Positions 1 through 5,996 of a stretch of DNA of 10,107 bases are shown one piece after another. The position numbers and the translations under genes are program-made. The DNA comes from SKPH01 sp051748565. Its GTDB lineage: Bacteria > Bacillota > Dethiobacteria > DTU022. A model generated the notes under the pieces. It saw nothing but the letters and a program-made list of their open reading frames with translations. It did no database searches and had not been told where the DNA came from. The stretch's first letter is position 1; each line of letters begins with the position of its first letter. The stretch lies in contig JBNJHN010000068.1 of assembly GCA_051748565.1 (NCBI GenBank), positions 1 to 10,107 on the forward strand, in the 5' to 3' direction.

Positions 1-131
1 AGGAGCAGGTAGTTAAGCTGATCGCTGTGCTCGCTCTTTTCGGCGAAGAGGGGATATAAGGTTAACCTGCCGCTGATTTGGGGCTCCCTGATTTCTATCT
101 GGGCTGAAAAATCATTTATTGTAATAGCCAT
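1..131 (-). CDS. ARPP-1/DUF6569-like protein, N-terminal part only
   Basis: The gene runs off the left edge; 43 codons are visible. Its ATG (complement of 129-131) follows a textbook AGGAGG site at complement 141-146 with 9 bases between them, so the start is well supported. The visible protein begins MAITINDFSAQIEIREPQIS and continues with a 'GRLTLYPLF' stretch and, about 14 residues later, 'LNYLL'. This opening (short helix, 'xEPQxxGxLTxYPLF', then a 'YLL' strand) is the pattern I recall for the ARPP-1 (DUF6569) domain, a small domain of uncertain function found alone or beside other enzymes. The family call rests on memory of that pattern and on only 43 residues. The gene lies downstream of the COG2403 gene in the same direction, so the two may be cotranscribed, but an inverted repeat and a TATAAT hexamer in the gap suggest separate control. 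Confidence 0.55.
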   Translation of the reverse strand, partial: MAITINDFSAQIEIREPQISGRLTLYPLFAEKSEHSDQLNYLL

Positions 132-134
132 ATT

Positions 135-197
135 CTTTAGCCTCCTTTCTTTTTTAGTGCTGGAATAGGGTAGCACTTCTATTATAGGAGGCTAAAG
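135..197 (-). promoter_or_regulatory. 12-bp inverted repeat enclosing the ribosome site of the left-edge gene
   Basis: CTTTAGCCTCCT at 135-146 and AGGAGGCTAAAG at 186-197 are perfect complements separated by 39 bases. A second, inner inverted repeat AGTGCT (156-161) / AGCACT (172-177) is nested inside. On the minus strand the right-hand arm of the RNA contains the AGGAGG ribosome site, so a transcript spanning the whole repeat would pair it away. A perfect TATAAT (complement of 181-186) lies inside the repeat. A transcript started there would begin near 174 and lack the blocking arm. No convincing -35 hexamer accompanies it. The repeat is seen directly; the regulatory role is inference. Confidence 0.5.
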
Positions 198-320
198 GGA
201 CATATATGTGTCATGTAAAAAAGAAACTGGTGTTTATACTTGGGGTTGGCAGGGCGCCCAGGTGCCGGGATTGGAGACCCGGGTATGCCCCTTTAATAAC
301 AGTGATTTTATCAGGGCCCT

Positions 321-1658
321 TTATAGTTTGTGCTTCTCAATAAAATCTTCTAAGACTTCATCAAGATTGGGGCTGCCCACTTCAGCTAATTCGTACTTAA
401 CCCGCACGAAGGGCTTGTTAATTTTAATAATCCTGGACAGATCTATCGGTGTGCCGATAACCACAGATTCGCAATCAGTATTATTAATGGTTTCTTCAAG
501 ATCTCTCAACTGTAGTTCATCGTAGCCCATGGCAGGCAAAAGTATGCCGATATCCGGATAAGTCTCAAAAGTATCGACCAGTTTACCGACAATATAGGGG
601 CGGGGATCGACCAGTTCTTTTGCTCCAAAGCGTTGAGAAGCAATCGTACCGGCCCCGATTTTCATCTCTCCATGCGTTAAAGTAGGCCCGTCTTCGATCA
701 CTAAAACTCTCTTTCCTTCAATTAATTCGGGGTTGTTTAAAGTAATTTTTGATTCGGCCCTGATGATAACCGCACCGGGGTTAATGTTGTGAATATTGTT
801 TTCCACCCGTTGGATCGATTCCGGGCCGGCACTGTCGATCTTGTTGATGATCGCCACATCGGCCATTCTTAAATTAACTTCTCCCGGATAATAGTTTAAT
901 TCATGATCGGGGCGGTGCGGATCCAGCAGCGTAATGGCCAGGTCCGGCCGGTAAAAAGAGAAGTCATTGTTGCCGCCATCCCACACAATCAGATCACAGC
1001 CGGCGGGATCATTTTCAGCTGCCCTGAGGATAGCTTCGTAGTCAACACCGGCATAGACAATATTGCCGCGAGTGATGTGAGGCTCGTACTCTTCCATTTC
1101 CTCAATGGTGCAATTATGTTTCTGTAAATCATCCAAAGAAGCAAATCTCTGCACTTTTTGCTTCTCCAGGTTGCCATAAGGCATAGGATGCCTGATTACC
1201 ACTGCACTGAGATTGCGATCCATTAACAGTTCAATCACTTTACGCGAGGTCTGGCTTTTACCGGAGCCGGTTCTGACTGCACAAACAGATATGACAGGCT
1301 TGCTGCTCTTAATCATTGTACTGTTCGGCCCCAGCAATTTAAAGTCAGCGCCGGATGCGTTGACAATTGCACTGATACCCATAACCGTACTGTAACTCAC
1401 ATCACTGTATGAGAAAACACACTCATCTGCCTGTAAATCCTTAATCAACCGGGGCAGTATCTCTTCTGAATAAATGGGAATTCCATCGGGGTATAAACTA
1501 CCCGCCAGCGATGGTGGATAAAGCCGATCTTCGATATCCGGTATTTGTGCTGCTGTAAAGGCCACTACTTTGTAGTCGCCATTGTTACGATAGTATGTAT
1601 TGAAGTTATGAAAATCCCTGCCGGCGGCACCGATGATAATTACATTTTTTTTCTTCAA
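321..1658 (-). CDS. Cyclic 2,3-diphosphoglycerate synthetase-like P-loop GTPase family protein (COG2403)
   Basis: This is a 445-residue cytoplasmic protein. Residues 5-20 form a Rossmann-type beta strand and loop (IIIGAAGRDFHNFN). The middle holds a nucleotide-binding domain: a P-loop at 129-135 (RTGSGKS), an aspartate-containing 'VWDGGNNDFSF' near 225-235 in the place of Walker B, and 'INKID' at 271-275, which looks like the NKxD guanine-recognition motif. The family includes the methanogen enzyme that cyclises 2,3-diphosphoglycerate with ATP, but most bacterial members have no proven reaction and are often called predicted GTPases, so I do not assign that reaction here. The start is TTG at complement 1656-1658, with GGAG placed 8 bases upstream; the nearby ATG is out of frame and closes at once. 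The gene diverges from the transport operon across a 274-base control region, and no clear intrinsic terminator follows its stop. The family call is firm; the function is open. Confidence 0.85.
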   Translation of the reverse strand: MKKKNVIIIGAAGRDFHNFNTYYRNNGDYKVVAFTAAQIPDIEDRLYPPSLAGSLYPDGIPIYSEEILPRLIKDLQADECVFSYSDVSYSTVMGISAIVNASGADFKLLGPNSTMIKSSKPVISVCAVRTGSGKSQTSRKVIELLMDRNLSAVVIRHPMPYGNLEKQKVQRFASLDDLQKHNCTIEEMEEYEPHITRGNIVYAGVDYEAILRAAENDPAGCDLIVWDGGNNDFSFYRPDLAITLLDPHRPDHELNYYPGEVNLRMADVAIINKIDSAGPESIQRVENNIHNINPGAVIIRAESKITLNNPELIEGKRVLVIEDGPTLTHGEMKIGAGTIASQRFGAKELVDPRPYIVGKLVDTFETYPDIGILLPAMGYDELQLRDLEETINNTDCESVVIGTPIDLSRIIKINKPFVRVKYELAEVGSPNLDEVLEDFIEKHKL

Positions 1659-1681
1659 GGACGCATCTCCTTTTATTTCAT

Positions 1682-1711
1682 GATTTCTGGTTATATTTTA
1701 AACCAGAAATC
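1682..1711. promoter_or_regulatory. 11-bp perfect inverted repeat in the leader of the COG2403 gene
   Basis: GATTTCTGGTT (1682-1692) and AACCAGAAATC (1701-1711) are perfect complements around the 8-base spacer ATATTTTA. The element sits 24 bases upstream of the TTG start of the minus-strand gene, just outside its ribosome site. No T-run follows on either strand, so it is not an intrinsic terminator. An operator, or a hairpin in the mRNA leader, fits better. Its 8-base spacer nearly matches that of the repeat at 1847-1870, though the arms differ. Confidence 0.5.
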
Positions 1712-1846
1712 TGAAAAATACTAATATTAATTCCAGCTTTTTTAAGAAAATTCATGCTTAATTTACAACCAAATGCCGCTGTGAGGTTTAAGAAACCGGG
1801 TGTATTAATATTTCTTATAGATGTAATATATTTTTTATTTAAAAAT

Positions 1847-1870
1847 ATGTTGAAATATTTTCTTCAACAT
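1847..1870. promoter_or_regulatory. Candidate operator: 8-bp palindrome over the -35 of the transport operon promoter
   Basis: ATGTTGAA (1847-1854) and TTCAACAT (1863-1870) are perfect complements around the spacer ATATTTTC. The left arm contains nearly all of the -35 hexamer of the promoter at 1850-1878 and the right arm fills the spacer to the -10, so a bound dimer would block RNA polymerase. The obvious candidate to bind it is the RpiR-type protein encoded at the end of the same operon, but the sequence cannot show that. The palindrome is seen; its binding partner is inferred. Confidence 0.55.
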
Positions 1871-1878
1871 GTTATATT
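1850..1878 (+). promoter_or_regulatory. Sigma-A-type promoter of the peptide transport operon
   Basis: TTGAAA at 1850-1855 and TATATT at 1873-1878 are spaced by exactly 17 bases; each hexamer differs from consensus at one position. Transcription would start near 1885, leaving a leader of about 48 bases before the first permease gene. It is the best promoter match in the divergent region and points at the operon. Confidence 0.65.
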
Positions 1879-1890
1879 GAAATAAATATT

Positions 1891-1907
1891 TCTTAAGTCT
1901 CTTAAGT
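1891..1907. repeat. Tandem TCTTAAGT direct repeat just after the predicted transcription start
   Basis: TCTTAAGT occurs at 1891-1898 and again at 1900-1907, a 9-base period, and each copy contains the self-complementary CTTAAG. It lies at about +6 to +22 of the transcript from the promoter at 1850-1878, a usual place for a second regulator site. It may equally be chance in AT-rich sequence. Confidence 0.35.
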
Positions 1908-1932
1908 TTGGATACTTGAAAGGTAAAATCTT

Positions 1933-2943
1933 ATGACCTTATACAAGTATTTCATTAAAAGGCTTGCCCTCACTATCCCAACACTTATTGGTGTAAGCAT
2001 TATTGTCTTTTTGCTGATCCATATGATCCCCGGTGATCCAATCGATATAATGCTCGGTGATCGGGTTACGGATGAAGCCAGGCTTTTGCTGGAAGAGAGG
2101 CTGGGTCTTAATGAACCACTGCATATTCAGTACTGGCAGTGGTTTTCCAATGCCATGAGAGGTGATTTCGGACGTTCAATCAGGAGCAACCAGCCTGTTG
2201 CCGAAGAAATCATGAGCAGGCTTCCAGCCACAGTCGAGCTGACTGTGGTTGCTTTGTTTATTGCTGTATTTTTCGGGATCATTTTTGGAGTCAGCGCTGC
2301 AAGGCACCGCAATACGATCATTGATCAATCCATGATAGGTTTTTCACTGCTCGGAGTATCAATACCAATTTTCTGGCTTGGAATGATGCTGATATTTTTA
2401 TTTTCAGTTACCCTCGGTTGGCTGCCGGTTTCCGGCCGCCTGGCTATGGGGACAACAATTCCAAACGTAACCGGGCTTTACCTTATAGATTCCCTACTGG
2501 CCGGCAAAATAAACTCCTTTATTGACGCTTTAAAACATCTTATTATGCCTGCCTTCTCCCTGGCCACTGTCTCTCTGGCCCTGGTCGTAAGGGTAACCCG
2601 TTCCAGCATGCTCGATGTCCTGAGTGAAGATTATATCCGGACTGCCCGGGCAAAAGGAGTCAGAGAACGGAAAGTAGTCTATACACATGCGCTTAAAAAT
2701 GCATTGATCCCGGTAGTGACTGTAGTCGGCCTGCAGCTGGCAAAACTAATGGGCGGCGCCATCTTAACCGAGACAGTCTTTTCCTGGCCAGGCATCGGGC
2801 GCCTGCTGGTAACTTCTATAAGTTTCAGGGATTACCCGGTTGTCCAAGGCGTCGTTTTCTTCGTTGCTTTTGCCTTTATTCTAATTAATATCATCGTTGA
2901 TTTGTTCTATGCATACCTGGACCCCCGTATTCGCTACGAGTAG
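1933..2943 (+). CDS. Dipeptide/oligopeptide ABC transporter permease, DppB/OppB type
   Basis: This 336-residue inner-membrane protein is one half of the translocation channel of a peptide-type importer. The opening is characteristic of the family: a basic start (KYFIKR), the first membrane segment around 11-31, then 'HMIPGDPI' at 30-37. Further membrane segments lie near 102-121, 135-160, 204-222, 258-280 and 305-328, giving the usual six. The cytoplasmic EAA loop, which docks onto the ATPases, runs about 231-260 (EDYIRTARAKGVRERKV, then HALKNALIP), and 'TETVFSWPGIGRL' at 279-291 is another family hallmark. Length is normal. The ATG is preceded by AAAGG with 9 bases between. It is the first gene of the operon, directly behind the promoter and candidate operator, and the DppC-type partner follows after 22 bases. 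The solute is not predictable from permeases; peptide-type substrates are most common, but nickel and glycoside importers share the fold. Confidence 0.93.
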   Translation: MTLYKYFIKRLALTIPTLIGVSIIVFLLIHMIPGDPIDIMLGDRVTDEARLLLEERLGLNEPLHIQYWQWFSNAMRGDFGRSIRSNQPVAEEIMSRLPATVELTVVALFIAVFFGIIFGVSAARHRNTIIDQSMIGFSLLGVSIPIFWLGMMLIFLFSVTLGWLPVSGRLAMGTTIPNVTGLYLIDSLLAGKINSFIDALKHLIMPAFSLATVSLALVVRVTRSSMLDVLSEDYIRTARAKGVRERKVVYTHALKNALIPVVTVVGLQLAKLMGGAILTETVFSWPGIGRLLVTSISFRDYPVVQGVVFFVAFAFILINIIVDLFYAYLDPRIRYE

Positions 2944-2965
2944 CAGGGTGAGGTGAAATAAGTTA

Positions 2966-3823
2966 TTGAACAGCGAACTTAAGCAAGTGATAAGAGTTTA
3001 CAAAAAAAATAAACTGGCTGTTGTTGCCTTCTTTATTGCTGTGATTTTAATGATTCTGGCCGTTATAGGGCCCTATATTGCCCCTTATGATCCGGTTGAA
3101 ATCAACCTGGCTGCCAGCTTTGAACCGGGCTTCTGGGAAGGTAATACAGAACATATCCTCGGTACGGATAACCTGGGCAGAGACATTCTTTCACGTATCC
3201 TGTATGGGACAGGCATATCTTTAAAGGTCGGTTATGCAGTAATTGCTATAACTGCAGTTGTCGGTATTTTTATAGGCCTGGTTTCCGGTTATTTTGGAGG
3301 TGTCATCGATATTGTGATCATGCGTTTTATCGATATTCTGCTATCATTTCCTCCACTTTTACTGGCCCTGGTAATTGCTGCTACCCTGGGCACCGGAATT
3401 GAGAAGGCAATGCTGGCTATTGCCATTATCTATATCCCAAGCCTGGCTCGTATCGTAAGAGGCTCGGTTTTAACGGTCAAAGAGATGCCTTATGTGGAAG
3501 CATCACGGGCTATGGGCGCAGGAAAAGCATGGATTATAGTCGGTCATGTCCTGCCCAATGTATTAACTCCGACTATTGTTTACCTGACTCTCCTGCTCGG
3601 TGATGCCATTCTTTATACCGCCGCCCTGGGGTTTCTGGGCGTCGGTATCGATCCGACCACACCTGAATGGGGTGCAATGCTAAGCAGCGGCAAAGATTTT
3701 CTTATTCTCGGCAAGTGGTGGATTACGCTTTTCCCGGGGATCATGATATTTTTAGCAGTCTTGTCTTTCAACCTTTTTGGCGACGGCTTAAGGGAAGCAG
3801 TCGACTCCAAGTTAAGGCTTTAA
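2966..3823 (+). CDS. Dipeptide/oligopeptide ABC transporter permease, DppC/OppC type
   Basis: This 285-residue inner-membrane partner of the upstream permease completes the channel. The short cytoplasmic N-terminus (VYKKNKLA) leads into a first membrane helix around 17-38, followed by 'PYIAPYDP' and the family hallmark 'LGTDNLGRDILSRILYG' at 65-81. Five more helices follow, near 89-110, 128-143, 147-160, 200-224 and 250-272. The EAA loop lies at about 173-203 (YVEASRAMGAGKAWIIVGH, then PNVLTP). The start is TTG at 2966: the frame opens only after a TGA at 2954-2956, so no other upstream start exists, and AGGTG stands 10 bases before it. The next in-frame Met lies inside the first helix. The ATPase gene follows after 25 bases. 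Confidence 0.92.
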   Translation: MNSELKQVIRVYKKNKLAVVAFFIAVILMILAVIGPYIAPYDPVEINLAASFEPGFWEGNTEHILGTDNLGRDILSRILYGTGISLKVGYAVIAITAVVGIFIGLVSGYFGGVIDIVIMRFIDILLSFPPLLLALVIAATLGTGIEKAMLAIAIIYIPSLARIVRGSVLTVKEMPYVEASRAMGAGKAWIIVGHVLPNVLTPTIVYLTLLLGDAILYTAALGFLGVGIDPTTPEWGAMLSSGKDFLILGKWWITLFPGIMIFLAVLSFNLFGDGLREAVDSKLRL

Positions 3824-3848
3824 TTAAGTTTAGGAAAGGGGCTTACTT

Positions 3849-4832
3849 TTGCCTGATCTGTCAATGCTGAATGTTAGTAATCTAAAAGTTGAATTTATAA
3901 CCGACCGCAGCAAAATTTTGGCACTTGATGGCGTCGGTATCAGCCTGGACAAGGGTAAAACACTGGGCCTTGTCGGTGAATCCGGCTGTGGTAAAAGTGT
4001 TACCGCACTGGCAGTTATGGGGCTGCTTCCTGCGCATGCCACGATAAGCGGTGAGGTTCTATTTAAAAATCGGAACCTGCTCAAACTCAAAAAAAGTGAG
4101 ATGGCTAAAATCCGGGGCAACCAGATATCGATGATTTTCCAGGAACCGATGACCTCTTTGAACCCTGTTTTTACAATTGAGTATCAACTGGCCGAAGTTT
4201 TTAAACTGCATCGGGGTAAAAGTGGAAAAGAAATAAGCCCTGTTATAATTGAACTTTTAGATATGGTGGGAATTCCCAACCCCGAACGGCGAATGAAGGA
4301 TTATCCCCACCAATTAAGCGGAGGCATGAGGCAGCGGGTGATGATTGCTATGGCCATGGCATGTGAACCCGATATTTTAATTGCTGATGAGCCGACTACG
4401 GCGCTCGATGTAACTATCCAGGCCCAGATCCTGGAATTGATGAAAGAGCTGCAAAAAAGCCATGATACAGGCCTATTGATTATCACCCATGATCTGGGTG
4501 TAATTGCCCAGATTGCCGATCAGGTTGCCGTAATGTATGCCGGCCACATCATGGAGTACTCCTCGGTTAATACGCTGTTTGCAAAACCACTTCACCCCTA
4601 TACCACAGGTTTGCTGAAAACCATTCCGTCGATTTCAAAAAAGCAATTCAGGCTGGAGGAAATTAAGGGCACTGTGCCCCACATGTCTTCTGTTCCACCA
4701 GGGTGCCGTTTTCATGAACGTTGCAGTGAACGTATCGACATATGTTCACAGGAGATTCCACCTTTGCTTGAAATCAACAGCAGAAAGGTGCGCTGCTGGT
4801 TATATACCCAGGACCGGAGAAGTAAAAGATGA
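3849..4832 (+). CDS. Peptide ABC transporter ATP-binding protein, DppD/OppD type
   Basis: This 327-residue cytoplasmic ATPase is one of the two motors of the importer. Motifs in order: Walker A GESGCGKS (43-50), Q-loop Gln98, signature LSGGMRQR (156-163), Walker B ILIADEP (176-182) with catalytic Glu181, and H-loop His214. The C-terminal oligopeptide-transporter extension begins at 'PLHPYT' (247-252) and contains Cys286, Cys292, Cys299 and Cys316, the arrangement that binds a [4Fe-4S] cluster in characterised family members. The TTG at 3849 is preferred because AAAGGGG lies 7 bases before it. An in-frame ATG at 3864 would give an N-terminus closer to the usual family opening, but has no ribosome site at the right distance. 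The stop overlaps the next start by four bases (ATGA), so translation of the two ATPases is probably coupled. Confidence 0.92.
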   Translation: MPDLSMLNVSNLKVEFITDRSKILALDGVGISLDKGKTLGLVGESGCGKSVTALAVMGLLPAHATISGEVLFKNRNLLKLKKSEMAKIRGNQISMIFQEPMTSLNPVFTIEYQLAEVFKLHRGKSGKEISPVIIELLDMVGIPNPERRMKDYPHQLSGGMRQRVMIAMAMACEPDILIADEPTTALDVTIQAQILELMKELQKSHDTGLLIITHDLGVIAQIADQVAVMYAGHIMEYSSVNTLFAKPLHPYTTGLLKTIPSISKKQFRLEEIKGTVPHMSSVPPGCRFHERCSERIDICSQEIPPLLEINSRKVRCWLYTQDRRSKR

Positions 4833-5812
4833 ACCCTTTAATTTCTGTAAAAAACCTTAAAATGCATTATCCGATTAAAAAAGTGGACAGCTTTACTAAG
4901 TATGACCTTCTTAAAGCTGTCGATGGGGTCAGTTTCGATATTTACGAAGGTGAAACCCTTGGCCTGGTTGGAGAATCAGGATGTGGCAAATCGACAACAC
5001 GCAAATTGCTTCTCTATGTTGACCTCCCAACGGATGGTGAGGTTTATTTCGAGGGTGAAAATATTTTCAAAATGAACCAGACACAGTTAAAACAGTACAG
5101 GCGCAATGTCCAGACTGTATACCAGGATCCCTACTCCAGCCTTAATCCCAAATGGAAAGTGCTAAAACTGGTAGCCGAACCAATGATCGTTCATAAGATC
5201 GGCAATCGCAAGAGCCGTGAAACAAAGGTCAAGGAATTAATGTCACTTGTTGGTCTCAGGGAGCAGTATATCGATAGTTTTGCTCACGAATTCAGCGGAG
5301 GTCAGCGGCAGAGGATCTGTATAGCCCGGGCCCTGGCTCTTGATCCCCGGGTTATTATAGCGGATGAACCGGTTTCTGCTCTTGATGTTTCTATCCAGGC
5401 CCAGGTTATTAATCTTTTTAAAGATTTAAAAGAAGAATTTAATCTTACTTATGTATTCATTTCACATGATCTAAATGTGGTTAAACATATTTGCGATCGG
5501 GTCGCTGTCATGTATCTGGGTAAAATTGTCGAAATGGCAAAAACGGAAGACCTTTTTGTAAAACCTCTCCACCCTTATACCCAGGCCCTGATCAAATCCA
5601 TACCTGTTGCCGATCCTGAAGTTAAAACTAAACCTATTGTTTTAAAAGGTGAAATACCTAGCCCGATCAACCCACCAACCGGCTGTGCCTTTCATCCAAG
5701 ATGCCCTCAGGCAATGGATATATGCAGAAAGGATGTTCCGGAAATGCTTCTCCTGTCAGACAAACACGATGTTGCCTGCCACCTATACACTGACTGGCAT
5801 AAGCCGATATAA
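4829..5812 (+). CDS. Peptide ABC transporter ATP-binding protein, DppF/OppF type
   Basis: This is the second motor ATPase, 327 residues, cytoplasmic, pairing with the upstream DppD-type subunit. Motifs: Walker A GESGCGKS (48-55), Q-loop Gln99, signature FSGGQRQR (155-162), Walker B VIIADEP (175-181) with Glu180, and H-loop His213. 'FSGGQ' in place of 'LSGGQ' is common in the F-type subunit. The 'PLHPYT' of the C-terminal extension is at 246-251, and Cys286, Cys292, Cys299 and Cys317 repeat the cysteine spacing of the D subunit almost exactly. The N-terminal insertion between strands ('YPIKKVDSFTKYDLLKAVDG') is typical of DppF. The ATG overlaps the preceding stop by four bases, and a GGAG inside the end of that gene serves as ribosome site. 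A 184-base gap to the binding-protein gene follows, without a convincing terminator. Confidence 0.92.
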   Translation: MNPLISVKNLKMHYPIKKVDSFTKYDLLKAVDGVSFDIYEGETLGLVGESGCGKSTTRKLLLYVDLPTDGEVYFEGENIFKMNQTQLKQYRRNVQTVYQDPYSSLNPKWKVLKLVAEPMIVHKIGNRKSRETKVKELMSLVGLREQYIDSFAHEFSGGQRQRICIARALALDPRVIIADEPVSALDVSIQAQVINLFKDLKEEFNLTYVFISHDLNVVKHICDRVAVMYLGKIVEMAKTEDLFVKPLHPYTQALIKSIPVADPEVKTKPIVLKGEIPSPINPPTGCAFHPRCPQAMDICRKDVPEMLLLSDKHDVACHLYTDWHKPI

Positions 5813-5850
5813 GGGGGGTTAGAAAACTTCTGTTTTTTCGAACTGAAAAT

Positions 5851-5962
5851 ATGAAAAATACCGGGGAGGTGAATCGATTATAATAAATCACTTTATTGCT
5901 TTGAGAGGGGTAACAGGGATTTAGGTTTTAAGCGGTTTTAAACCGTCAAGGTTTAGTGATTT
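5851..5962 (+). promoter_or_regulatory. Leader of the binding-protein gene: possible internal promoter and pairing elements
   Basis: The gap between the F-type ATPase and the lipoprotein gene has several features. A perfect TATAAT at 5879-5884 has no good -35. AAATCACT (5885-5892) is complementary to AGTGATTT (5955-5962), and CGGTTT/AAACCG (5933-5945) forms a 13-base palindrome between them. A strong GGGGAGG (5863-5869) has no sensible gene behind it: the nearest frames, from ATG 5851 or GTG 5869, both end at the TAA at 5881-5883. Binding-protein genes often have an extra promoter because the protein is needed in excess, which would fit. Evidence is weak. Confidence 0.3.
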
Positions 5963-5996
5963 TTGGATTAAAAATTTGTGAAAGCGGGGTTATGAT

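Noticed and set aside
240..320. tRNA-like or terminator structure in the GC-rich patch after the COG2403 stop
   Set aside because: Short inverted repeats (CCGGG/CCCGG, GGGCGCCC) exist, but no tRNA arms, no conserved T-loop and no U-run could be found.
206..525. Plus-strand frames starting at 206 and 208, the first preceded by an AGGAGG
   Set aside because: The AGGAGG is the mirror arm of the inverted repeat. The longer frame runs antisense into the well-supported COG2403 gene and has no recognisable protein character.
1740..1768. Minus-strand promoter TTGTAA-17-TTAAAA for the COG2403 gene
   Set aside because: The spacing is right but only 4 and 3 of 6 hexamer positions match in very AT-rich DNA, so it is too weak to list as a feature.
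5979..5992. CcpA-type catabolite repression site (TGAAAGCG start) before the lipoprotein gene
   Set aside because: Only the left half fits the consensus; the right half does not, and the bases overlap the ribosome site.
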